Shown here: one piece after another, positions 33,901-41,019 of the stretch
How positions within the stretch are numbered: position 1 is the stretch's first letter
How the letters are laid out: each line of letters starts with the position of its first letter
Source of the DNA: Chitinophaga cymbidii
Lineage (GTDB): Bacteria > Bacteroidota > Bacteroidia > Chitinophagales > Chitinophagaceae
NCBI RefSeq assembly: GCF_007992715.1
Contig: NZ_BKAU01000009.1
Location: 1-64,000 of the forward strand
DNA: 64,000 nucleotides
Direction of reading: 5' to 3'
The notes under the pieces: generated by a model
What the model was told of the DNA's origin: nothing
Database searches by the model: none
The model's input: only the letters and a program-made list of their open reading frames with translations
Made by a program: the position numbers and the translations under genes

Positions 33901-34419
33901 GCCCGTTTGACGGCAGGCTCCTGGTCTGACAGCAAGGAGTTTGGCATTAAATACTTTTCCGGTACGGCAACGTATCAGGCGAATATCAACTGTACGAAAA
34001 AGCAGCTTCAGTCCGGTGTGATCCTGTCGCTCGGAACCGTGAAGAACCTGGCGGAGGTCATCATCAACGGTTCGGTGGTGGATACGCTGTGGAAGCCTCC
34101 TTACCAGTCGGATATCAGTGATTTCCTGCGTCCGGGAGAGAACAGCATCACGCTCAAAATAACCAATACCTGGTGGAACCGCATGGTGGGAGATGAGCAG
34201 CTGCCGGCGGACCTTGAATGGCGCGAGAATCTCCGCTATGCCGGCAACGACTTCAAAGGATATGAGTTAAAAGAGTTCCCGGCATGGGTGTGGACGAATG
34301 AAACAAGACCGTCCAGCAAGCGGGTGACTTTTACGCCGTGGCGCTTTGTGGAGAAGGATTCGGAATTGCTGCCTGCGGGGTTGATCGGGCCGGTGAAGTT
34401 GTTGTTCTATGAGCGGTAA
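30937..34419 (+). CDS. GH106-type alpha-L-rhamnosidase
   Basis: This 1160-residue secreted enzyme (signal LLAASLLACLAASGQ) starts its mature part with DDYRPWIFWDWINDMVTKKGI, followed by a block of GH106 type (SDLEQFKKFGLSGTLIMLVG). GH106 enzymes release L-rhamnose from plant or bacterial glycans. The middle part contains conserved acidic clusters (FEADSWEVGNPEWTVHFREEF, and EPYTAPFDPVRMAGRVQVP). The C-terminal 200 residues have a galactose-binding-like beta sandwich pattern (LAEVIINGSVVDTLWKPPYQ). Length matches known members of about 1100 residues. It is the last gene of system 2, 10 bp after the phosphodiesterase gene. Confidence 0.85.
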   Translation: MKLKALLAASLLACLAASGQDVHQFKDPSDDYRPWIFWDWINDMVTKKGITSDLEQFKKFGLSGTLIMLVGSETNDRQMWSDHHMPNPIISQTPAFFDAWKFAAQESARVGLTISSQCGPGWCHSGGPWVKPDQAVQHIAYTETKIAGTDRTVTLRVDDQPVGKAKAFHSAFSIDDLPVEVRIDLEQAVPVDAIYLHPFDNNDKKRFGMPAAFNITVAGKEDFSDSVTYTLRTGDAVPALFLKKNNKKIQHIRITTAGNYSVLREGKTQYLLALEEIVVMSGGRNVARNAAVHTSGSIEAFGYSAGAINDGFGMTLFNRVNDNTYILLRPGFDYYTSDIAIVAFPDKTQVSPAEVIDLTSKVQQGTITWKAPAGNWVIRRYAMRNALAYNRPPPVGGKGLECDKLDKLAVNAMFDSMVGRFIRESPQLAGNTIRAFEADSWEVGNPEWTVHFREEFIKRRGYDPAPWLITYKSDRVLGNEDLGKRFANDLYLTQTDLFAENFFSNLSGKADSLGMQFMTEPYTAPFDPVRMAGRVQVPMCEFWVSTERMHTARWAASAANTYGRKEVAAEAYTGRWNDGNWKMDPYAIKRVGDLAFCNGVNKMVLHGTALQPWGMDQKPGMNMFFWGTMFVPAQTWLQSGRAWTNYLSRCQYMLQQGRNVADVVGLLPTLDWEYTMPMGLHKKYNYDLVSEELLLNKMDVKDGYFTLPSGAKYRVLLLPETKGKMAPEMLRRIGYLLRKGGTIVCRDKPYHAPGLLNYQQNDSLVRQLTDELWGRMDGSTIVENKVGAGRLIWMKEVWKDEFDAERDYFLQTRTKGWEFWEEPAMTTRWSPAFMKLLKSVTPPDVEVLHASGKAMGWGGFPETAAGVRQGEDAVAWTHRLLGNTDIYFVSSQVATEQQAELMFRVKDKIPVIWDPETGKQYRCKEWAQEGDRIRVKIPFTPFGAVFILFQPAGNLPAGLYGMPEIKDSMPLNLAWDVRFPEGYGAPSQARLTAGSWSDSKEFGIKYFSGTATYQANINCTKKQLQSGVILSLGTVKNLAEVIINGSVVDTLWKPPYQSDISDFLRPGENSITLKITNTWWNRMVGDEQLPADLEWRENLRYAGNDFKGYELKEFPAWVWTNETRPSSKRVTFTPWRFVEKDSELLPAGLIGPVKLLFYER

Positions 34420-34473
34420 GCAGCAGGGGAAATAAGTTTCAACTGGCTGCCCTTACTGTCCCCTGAAATATTT

Positions 34474-35214
34474 TCACGCCTGCCAACGCTGTAAGGACGC
34501 TGGAATCCGTCCCGCGAAGCGCTCCATGCCCGGCCCCCTGCGATGGAGGTGAACCCCTTCATGGCTAAACCCGAAGATCGGATAAGATCCCTTTTCGCAC
34601 GCGGCATTTTTCGTGGTGATGATAAAGGGTATTTTCCTTTGCCTGGCAAATTCCATCGCTTTATCCAGCGACACAATGGAACCACCGGGATCGCCGCTGA
34701 TATTACAGCTTGTGCACAGCGGCGCGCCGTAATTATTCCCGCTCCACATATCATCCGAAGGATAATCTTCGAATGCATTTTCGATGGAGATGAACAGTTC
34801 CCTGAACGCACCGCTTAGCAGCAGACCCTGATGTGTGCCGTTGCGGAGGGTTTGGGACTGGCAATGCCGCTGCCGGAATTGCAGGCGGATGAAAGCGCCT
34901 TCCATGTTGCTGAAATGCCGGGCGGTATTGAAAGATGCCGGCAGGGACGCAGGCTGCGCCTGCGCGAGGAACTTGTGCAGACTGCCGATGGCCGTGCCGT
35001 AATTTTTGCCGGCAAGCCTCATTTTGCAATTATCCAGCTGCCGCGCGCCTTCGGAAGTGGGCGCTGCCAGTAACGCGAACACGGTGGGAAGCTGAACAAG
35101 AACGGGATGATGACGGACCGCTGCTGTTGCCAGGGCAATAGCGGAAGGCTGCGTGATGTCTATCAGCCGCACGGCCCGGCTTTTTTGAGGTAACGTAATG
35201 TGGATCGCTTCCAT
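34474..35214 (-). CDS. YrdC/Sua5-like protein
   Basis: This 246-residue protein shows LVQLPTVFALLAAPTSEGARQL early on and then NCKMRLAGKNYGTAIGSL. A later CTSCNISGDPGGSIVSLDKA fits the (S/T)SAN-SG motif of the YrdC fold. YrdC/Sua5 proteins make threonylcarbamoyl-adenylate for t6A tRNA modification, but the divergence here and the large insertion (residues 80-150) suggest a paralogue with an unknown job. The start ATG at 35214 gives MEAIHITLPQ. It is a single gene convergent with uptake system 2. Confidence in the exact family is moderate. Confidence 0.6.
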   Translation of the reverse strand: MEAIHITLPQKSRAVRLIDITQPSAIALATAAVRHHPVLVQLPTVFALLAAPTSEGARQLDNCKMRLAGKNYGTAIGSLHKFLAQAQPASLPASFNTARHFSNMEGAFIRLQFRQRHCQSQTLRNGTHQGLLLSGAFRELFISIENAFEDYPSDDMWSGNNYGAPLCTSCNISGDPGGSIVSLDKAMEFARQRKIPFIITTKNAACEKGSYPIFGFSHEGVHLHRRGPGMERFAGRIPASLQRWQA

Positions 35215-35327
35215 GATAAGAGGATTGATAGTGCTAAAACTACGTTCTCCCTGAACGATAACGCCCATCCTTTAATGGACGGGCGCTTCCGGTTTATGGA
35301 ACGGATGTTTTGTTTAATTGCAGCGGT

Positions 35328-36926
35328 TTATGAAAGAAGTTGCAGCGTTTCCCTGACACCCGCTTCCTCGAGGAAACCGGTATCATGCGATATCACCAGC
35401 AGCGTTCCTGAGTATTCTGCGAATATCTTCGCCAGCATCTGGATATTGCTCAGGTCGAGGTTATTCACCGGCTCGTCCAGGAAAATGATATCCGGCGTTT
35501 TGTTTTGCAGCACCATGCAGCAAAGCGCCAGCCGTAACATTTCACCGCCGCTGAGCACCGCGCAGGGCTTGTTCCAGCTTTCCGGCGTAAAGAGGAAGTT
35601 GGCGAGCAGGGTATGCACCGCCGCCGTTTCCAGCCGCGTTTCATTAAAGGAGAGCGCTTGTTCCAGCACCGTTTTCTCCCGGTCTATCAGGCTGTAATCC
35701 TGGTCCAGCAGCAGGGTAGTGCAGGGCGCGATCTGTATATCACCCTGTGCCGGCGATATTTTACCCTGCAGGATGCTGAACAGGGTGGACTTGCCGCTGC
35801 CATTGCCGCCGGCAACGGCCAGCCGCGCGCCGCTGCGGATGGTGAGCGTCAGCGGTTGCGGCCATAACGGGGCGCTGTTTCCGTAGGCATGGTTGATGTC
35901 CGTAGCCTGGATGAGCACTTTGCCTTTCGGGAGGGCCGGGTTGCCGAAGTATCCTTTCATGATGCGCTGCAGCTGTACCATGGCCGCTGCCTCCTGCAGG
36001 TCCGCACGCAGCTCGTTCACGCGGGCGCTGTGCACTTCTTTCAATTTGCCGGTACTGCTTTCGGCGGCGTTCTTCCATATGTTCTGCATGATCTTCGGTT
36101 CTCCGCCGCGGCGGCTGCTTTTACGGGCCTGCGCGTCCGCATGCTGCTTGCGTTCCAGCGTTTGCTGCTGCTTTTGCTTCGCTTCCTTCAACGCCTTCTG
36201 ATGATGCGCCAGCTTGTGCTCCCTGGCGGCGTTTTCCGCGGTTTTCTGCGCGGCATAGAAATCATAATTGCCACCGTATGCCCGGATGCCGTCCGGCTGC
36301 AATTCCCAAACGGGCTCGCATAAACGGAGCAGTTGCCGGTCATGGCTGGTGAGCAGTAACGTGCAGCTGGTATTTTCCATCCATTCGTACAGGCGTTGCC
36401 GGGCGGCCGTGTCGAGGTGGTTGGTAGGCTCGTCCAGCAGCACGATATCCGGTTCAAAAATATCGATGCCGGAAAGGAAGAGCCTGGTTTTCATGCCGCC
36501 GCTCAATTGTTGCAGCGGCTGATCCGGGGTGATGCCGGTGATGCCCCAGCGGGCGAAGGCTTCCTCACAGCGGGCGCTGATGTCCCAGTGATGTTCCAGC
36601 AGATCATAATAATGCTGGTCGGTTGCACCATTTTCTATGGCCTGCAGAGCGTTCAGCAGCGGGGCAATGCCCAGGGCGTCCGCCACGGTGAGGTGGTTGA
36701 AGTGGCCGTAGTGCTGTGGTACATAATAAATGCTTCCGGCGACGCGGAGGTCGCCCGTATAGTTTTTTTCCTGCCCGGCGATAATGCGCAGCAGCGTGCT
36801 TTTACCCGTGCCGTTGTTGCCTGTGATGGCGGCCTTCTCACCTTTTTGCAGGGTGAAATTCAGGCCGGAAAAAAGCAGTGCGTGATGGGGCGTTTGATAT
36901 GTGATATGTTGTGCGTTGATAAGCAT
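35328..36926 (-). CDS. ABC-F family ATP-binding protein
   Basis: This 532-residue soluble protein has two ABC ATPase domains joined by a charged linker and no membrane segments, the ABC-F layout. Walker A motifs are GNNGTGKST (residues 36-44) and GGNGSGKST in the second domain; signatures are LSGGMKTRLFL and LSGGEMLRLAL, with Walker B LLDEPTNHLD and FLDEPVNNLD. The linker is rich in Lys, Gln and Ala (LKEAKQKQQQTLERKQHADAQ). ABC-F proteins act on the ribosome in translation control or antibiotic protection. The long structured leader upstream suits a regulated resistance-type gene, though this is inference. Confidence 0.92.
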   Translation of the reverse strand: MLINAQHITYQTPHHALLFSGLNFTLQKGEKAAITGNNGTGKSTLLRIIAGQEKNYTGDLRVAGSIYYVPQHYGHFNHLTVADALGIAPLLNALQAIENGATDQHYYDLLEHHWDISARCEEAFARWGITGITPDQPLQQLSGGMKTRLFLSGIDIFEPDIVLLDEPTNHLDTAARQRLYEWMENTSCTLLLTSHDRQLLRLCEPVWELQPDGIRAYGGNYDFYAAQKTAENAAREHKLAHHQKALKEAKQKQQQTLERKQHADAQARKSSRRGGEPKIMQNIWKNAAESSTGKLKEVHSARVNELRADLQEAAAMVQLQRIMKGYFGNPALPKGKVLIQATDINHAYGNSAPLWPQPLTLTIRSGARLAVAGGNGSGKSTLFSILQGKISPAQGDIQIAPCTTLLLDQDYSLIDREKTVLEQALSFNETRLETAAVHTLLANFLFTPESWNKPCAVLSGGEMLRLALCCMVLQNKTPDIIFLDEPVNNLDLSNIQMLAKIFAEYSGTLLVISHDTGFLEEAGVRETLQLLS

Positions 36927-37037
36927 GTGATGTCTGTTGTGGTGGTTGGGAAAATGAATGGAACGGTCCGTTGGCAGGATGTAAGTTTCATGTCGGTAAA
37001 TTTTTGTGAACAGTAAATGAATCTGATAAGTGTTACA

Positions 37038-37115
37038 AAGCCGGACGGCTTGCGGAAGAAAGCAGCGGGAGCTGCGCGGATGTGTGGATTATGATCACAT
37101 GATGACGCAAAGATA
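37038..37115 (-). promoter_or_regulatory. Promoter and hairpin leader of the ABC-F gene
   Basis: On the minus strand TATCTTTG (37108-37115) gives a leader of about 175 nt. It holds two perfect hairpins: GCAGC-TCCC-GCTGC (37062-37075) and AAGCC-GTCC-GGCTT (37038-37051). An upstream open frame starting MKLTSCQRTVPF overlaps the ABC-F start. This would suit an attenuator, which is common before ABC-F resistance genes. Confidence 0.4.
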
Positions 37116-37190
37116 CGCATTTATTGGTTTCGGTCAGCAGTTGCAGGTATATGAAAATTACCGTTGTCTTATCGATCCTTCCGTTCTTCG

Positions 37191-37198
37191 TATCTTTG
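37191..37198 (+). promoter_or_regulatory. -7 element of the DUF763 gene
   Basis: TATCTTTG is a perfect -7 box only 4 bp before the start codon, so the transcript may have almost no leader. A TTG at 37164-37166 is 24 bp upstream, slightly more than the usual spacing. Confidence 0.5.
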
Positions 37199-37202
37199 CA
37201 GT

Positions 37203-38405
37203 ATGAAACGCTCCGGCTCCGCGGACCTTCCGCTGCACTACGGTTATGTGCCCAAATGGCTGGCAGAACGCATGGCCAGACTTGGCCTGGCGATCACGGA
37301 AGCCATTATCACGGAATATGGGAGGGAAGAAGTGCTGCGCCGGTTGTCCGACCCGTTCTGGTTCCAGAGTTTCGGGGCGGTGATGGGGATGGACTGGCAT
37401 TCTTCCGGTATCACTACCTCGGTAATGGGCGCGTTGAAAAGGGCGGTGAACCCTTTTGCGAAGGAGCTTGGCATTTACATTTGTGGCGGCAAGGGGAAAT
37501 TCTCCACGGAAACCCCTGCTGAACTGCTGCGGCTGGCGGACAGTACCGGCCTCAATGGGCATGAGCTGGTGCGTTGCAGCAAGCTCAGCGCGAAAGTGGA
37601 CAATACCGCCGTGCAGGACGGATTCCAGTTATACACCCATAATTTCATCGTCAGCAATACCGGGCAATGGACGGTGGTGCAGCAGGGCATGGACCCGCTT
37701 AGCAAGACCGCCCGGCGGTACCACTGGCACTCGGATGCTTTCCGGTCTTTTGTGGAAGAGCCGCACACCGGTGTTTGCGGTCGGAACCAGGGGCCGATAC
37801 TGAATCTGACCGATACCGCCGCCAGGCCCGCGAGGGAAGGCATTCTGACCATCACGCAGGATGATCCCGGCGCTTTGATAAAAGACTTTCAGCGGCTGAT
37901 ATTGCCTTCGCACCACGATGTGCGCGCGGAAGATGTGAATCTCAAGCGCCTCGGTTCCGTATTATGGCTGGCGCATGAACAGCAGCCCGGCAATTTTGAG
38001 GACCTGTTGTTGCTGCAGGGCGTGGGGCCGAGAACATTGCAATCGCTCACCCTCGTCAGCGAAGTGATTCACGGCACGCCTTCCCGCTTCAAGGACCCCG
38101 CGCGTTTTTCATTCGCCCATGGCGGGAAAGACGGTCATCCTTTCCCTGTTCCCGTAAAAGTATTCGATGAAACCATCCAGGTGCTGCGCACCGCGGTAGA
38201 CAAGGCGAAGATCGGGCAGACGGACAAATCCGCCGCTGTTAAAAAGCTGCACGAGATCGCGGCGCGGGCGGAGCAGGATTTTGAACCGAATGCCAACTTT
38301 GACCGGCTGATAGAGAAGGAGCGGGAAGATGCATGGAAACATGGGGGGAGAACGGTGTTCGGGAGATCGAAGCCGCTATCATCTGAGCAGCTGAAACTTT
38401 TTTAA
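37203..38405 (+). CDS. DUF763 domain-containing protein
   Basis: This 400-residue protein belongs to DUF763, found in archaea and bacteria. It starts MKRSGSADLPLHYGYVPKWL, the typical family opening, which fixes the ATG at 37203. Other blocks are FGAVMGMDWHSSGITTSV, a DNA-repair-like helix-hairpin-helix segment (LLLLQGVGPRTLQSLTLVSEV) and HGTPSRFKDPARFSFAHGGKDG. The helix-hairpin-helix hints at nucleic-acid binding, but no function is established. It is divergent from the ABC-F gene and convergent with the YdeI-like gene. Confidence 0.88.
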   Translation: MKRSGSADLPLHYGYVPKWLAERMARLGLAITEAIITEYGREEVLRRLSDPFWFQSFGAVMGMDWHSSGITTSVMGALKRAVNPFAKELGIYICGGKGKFSTETPAELLRLADSTGLNGHELVRCSKLSAKVDNTAVQDGFQLYTHNFIVSNTGQWTVVQQGMDPLSKTARRYHWHSDAFRSFVEEPHTGVCGRNQGPILNLTDTAARPAREGILTITQDDPGALIKDFQRLILPSHHDVRAEDVNLKRLGSVLWLAHEQQPGNFEDLLLLQGVGPRTLQSLTLVSEVIHGTPSRFKDPARFSFAHGGKDGHPFPVPVKVFDETIQVLRTAVDKAKIGQTDKSAAVKKLHEIAARAEQDFEPNANFDRLIEKEREDAWKHGGRTVFGRSKPLSSEQLKLF

Positions 38406-38486
38406 GCAGTTCCCCGCCGCGCCGGCAATGCATATCTCCGGGGCCTGCTTGCCGTCATTCCTGCCTGACCGGCAATTCCGCAACAT

Positions 38487-38942
38487 TTATTTCTTCCCGG
38501 CTTTCAGATCGCTGACCGCTTTTTCTATCCTGCGCTGCCGTGTTTCTTCCGTTTTTGCCTGCCCGATCGGCAGCACGTACCGTTGTTTCGCGCTGTAAGA
38601 CAATCCTTCAAAAAACTTCAACGCAGCTTTATCCTTGTTCAACGCCTTTTTGAAATCTTCCGGAAGTTCCACCTCACGCGGCGCCGTATCCAGCTCCAGC
38701 GTAACATCCAGCTTGTCGCCGCCCTTCACCTTCGCGTCTGTTCTGCGTTCCGCGCTGAGCGGAATGAGGTACTGGCCCCCCATAACGGCAACGGTACTAC
38801 GATAAGTGAAACCGTTCAATGTAACCGTCACCGCCGGGCGTTTGCCGGCGCCTAACTTTTCCACAACATCTTCCGGCACCTGTATGCCGGTGTTGTTGCC
38901 TGACTGGAAGATCGTGGTGTTGAATTTTACTTTTGCAGCCAT
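38487..38942 (-). CDS. DUF1905 / YdeI-OmpD-associated domain protein
   Basis: This 151-residue cytosolic protein combines an N-terminal DUF1905 domain (KFNTTIFQSGNNTGIQVPEDVVEKLG, then RPAVTVTLNGFTYRSTVAVMGGQYLIPLSAERR) with a C-terminal OmpD-associated/YdeI segment (VELPEDFKKALNKDKAALKFFEGLSYSAKQRYV, then IGQAKTEETRQRRIEKAV). YdeI-type proteins have been linked to bacteriocin or polymyxin tolerance, but for this version no role is proven. The start ATG at 38942 gives the expected length. A -7 box lies 22 bp upstream. Confidence 0.9.
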   Translation of the reverse strand: MAAKVKFNTTIFQSGNNTGIQVPEDVVEKLGAGKRPAVTVTLNGFTYRSTVAVMGGQYLIPLSAERRTDAKVKGGDKLDVTLELDTAPREVELPEDFKKALNKDKAALKFFEGLSYSAKQRYVLPIGQAKTEETRQRRIEKAVSDLKAGKK

Positions 38943-38963
38943 CGGATGATGTTTTATTTACCT

Positions 38964-38971
38964 CAAATGTA
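38964..38971 (-). promoter_or_regulatory. -7 element of the YdeI-like gene
   Basis: On the minus strand TACATTTG matches TAnnTTTG 22 bp before the start codon. I see no convincing -33 box. Confidence 0.4.
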
Positions 38972-39077
38972 TCCATAAATCTATTGTCTGTACCGGGTAA
39001 GGTGCGACAATAACAGGGTGATTTACACAAAGAATCCCCGGCTTTTTAGTACTTTCATGCGCTTTTTGCAGCTAATT

Positions 39078-40037
39078 ATGAGTTTATTACAAGTATCAGA
39101 TATCCGCAGGCAGGAAGGAAATTTTCAACTGCAAGGCATCAGCTTTACCCAGGAAAAGTTTGAGAAGATCGCTATCGCGGGAGCTTCCGGCTCCGGCAAG
39201 AGCACTTTGCTGCGGATCATTGGCGGGCTGATTCAGCAGGATGAAGGACAGGTGTTGTTCGAAGGAGAAAAGATAAAAGGGCCGAATGACAAGCTGATAC
39301 CGGGGCATCCGGGTATCGCCTATTTGTCCCAGCACTTTGAGCTGCGCAACAACTACAGGATGGAAGAGCTGCTCGGCTACGCCAACAGGCTGCCGGATGA
39401 AGAAGCGGCCACCCTCTATGAAATATGCCGCATCAGCCACCTGCTGAAGCGCAAGAACGATCAGCTTTCCGGCGGTGAAAAACAGCGGATCGCCCTGGCG
39501 CGGCTGCTCGTTACATCCCCACGGCTGCTGCTGCTGGATGAGCCTTTCTCGAACCTCGACCTCATTCACCGCGGCATACTGAAGCAGGTTATTGAAGACC
39601 TCGGCGAAAAGCTGAAGATCACCTGCCTGCTGGTATCGCATGACCCTACGGACATGCTGCCCTGGGCGGACCGGCTTTTTATCATCCACAATGGCCGCTT
39701 CATACAGGAAGGACGGCCGGAGCAGGTGTACCTGCAGCCGGTGAACGAATATGCGGCGGGATTGTTCGGTACTTACAACCTTACCGATCCCGTGCTGGCT
39801 GGGAAAAAAGCGGTGGATGCCAAACGGCTGTTCACGCGGCCGGAGCAGTTCAAAATCGTGTCGGGCGGACAACTGACGCTGGAAGCGACCGTGCGGCAGG
39901 TTTACTTTTACGGTAATTATTTCGAGATAGCCGCGGAAGCGAAGGGGCAGACCATCATGGTCAGGGCCGGACGCGGTAATTTTGCGAAGGGAGATACCAT
40001 CTGGCTGTCCCTCTCAGGTGAAGGCTGGTATCTTTGA
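39078..40037 (+). CDS. ABC transporter ATP-binding protein (orphan)
   Basis: This 319-residue protein has one ABC ATPase domain: Walker A GASGSGKST (residues 35-43), signature LSGGEKQRIALARLL, Walker B LLLLDEP and the switch HDPTD. The C-terminal 70 residues (AKRLFTRPEQFKIVSGGQLTLEATVRQVYFYGNYFEI) resemble the TOBE-type regulatory domain of import ATPases of the spermidine/sulfate/iron type. No permease or binding protein is adjacent, so it would have to work with distant subunits. The start ATG at 39078 is preferred; an upstream in-frame ATG exists but gives no similarity. Confidence 0.88.
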   Translation: MSLLQVSDIRRQEGNFQLQGISFTQEKFEKIAIAGASGSGKSTLLRIIGGLIQQDEGQVLFEGEKIKGPNDKLIPGHPGIAYLSQHFELRNNYRMEELLGYANRLPDEEAATLYEICRISHLLKRKNDQLSGGEKQRIALARLLVTSPRLLLLDEPFSNLDLIHRGILKQVIEDLGEKLKITCLLVSHDPTDMLPWADRLFIIHNGRFIQEGRPEQVYLQPVNEYAAGLFGTYNLTDPVLAGKKAVDAKRLFTRPEQFKIVSGGQLTLEATVRQVYFYGNYFEIAAEAKGQTIMVRAGRGNFAKGDTIWLSLSGEGWYL

Positions 40038-40084
40038 TCTGCCGGCGCTTTTGCGGGTTTCGTTACAAGGTGCCCGCTGCTGAT

Positions 40085-40969
40085 CTACTCTGCGCCTTTT
40101 ACGGGCATTTTAACGATGTATACGCTGGTGGACGCTGTGATGAAAAGAATGTTCCGGTCTTTTCCCCCGAAGCAGGCATTGGCGGTCCATTTCTCCGGTA
40201 CTTTGATGTGACGGATCTTTTTGCCTTCGGGGTTGTACACGTTCACGCCGTGGCCGCAGGTGTAGAGATTGCCTTCCGCATCCAGCGTGATGCCGTCGGC
40301 CAGTTCATCCGCAAACAGCTGGCGGTCGCCCAGCGTACCGTTTTTCTGCACTTTGTATTTGTATATTTTGCTGGCGCCGATGTCCGCCACGTAAACATGT
40401 TTACCATCTTTCGTACCCACGATGCCGTTAGGTTTTTTGATGTCTTCCGTAGCGATGACGGGTGTTTTTTTGCCTTTGCGCAGGAAGTAAACCCTTTGCG
40501 CTTCGATCTCGGGTTTTTGCCGCGTCCAGTAGTTGCGCTGGTAGTAGGGATCGGTAAAATAGATAACACCTTTCGGGCTGATCCAGAGATCGTTCGGGCC
40601 GTTCATTTTTTGTCCGTTATAATCCGCGAACAGCACGGTTTTTTGTCCGTCCGGCGTAATGGACCACATTTCATTGTGCTCGTCCGCGCAGGCGATAATG
40701 TTACCTTTTTTATCGACATACAGGCCATTGGAGCGGCCTGCTTTATCCATGAAAAGAGAGAGCTTGCCATCTGTATCGTACTTCCATATCTGGTCGTTCG
40801 GCTGGTCCGTGAAGTAGATATTGCCCTGTTTATCCGGCGCGGGCCCTTCGGTAAAGGAAAACTGGCGGGAAACCAGTTCCGCCTGCAGGCTGGTATCTAC
40901 CTGCGCCTGTGTCTGCAAACCGCAGATCATGCATAAAAAGACGGTGGACAGGATGTATCTCATTTTCAT
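40085..40969 (-). CDS. SMP-30/gluconolactonase/LRE family protein
   Basis: This 294-residue secreted protein (signal ILSTVFLCMICGLQTQAQ) has a six-bladed propeller of the SMP-30/gluconolactonase family, which hydrolyses sugar lactones in a calcium- or zinc-dependent way. Typical blocks are FTEGPAPDKQGNIYFTDQPNDQIWKYD, SNGLYVDKKGNIIACAD, MNGPNDLWISPKGVIYFTDP and PNGIVGTKDGKHVYVADI, giving the repeated Glu, Asn and Asp ligands. The start ATG 40969 is chosen since the upstream extension is basic and lacks a signal. It lies 50 bp after the gamma-glutamyltransferase-like gene on the same strand, so they may be one transcript. Confidence 0.88.
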   Translation of the reverse strand: MKMRYILSTVFLCMICGLQTQAQVDTSLQAELVSRQFSFTEGPAPDKQGNIYFTDQPNDQIWKYDTDGKLSLFMDKAGRSNGLYVDKKGNIIACADEHNEMWSITPDGQKTVLFADYNGQKMNGPNDLWISPKGVIYFTDPYYQRNYWTRQKPEIEAQRVYFLRKGKKTPVIATEDIKKPNGIVGTKDGKHVYVADIGASKIYKYKVQKNGTLGDRQLFADELADGITLDAEGNLYTCGHGVNVYNPEGKKIRHIKVPEKWTANACFGGKDRNILFITASTSVYIVKMPVKGAE

Positions 40970-41019
40970 CGTGGATAAGTGATAGTTGAGGGGCTGAATA
41001 TAATACAAATAATATTGCT

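Noticed and set aside
36860-37120. 86-codon frame upstream of and overlapping the ABC-F gene
   Set aside because: It overlaps the start of a certain gene in another frame and has no known domain; only its last part is mentioned as a possible leader peptide.
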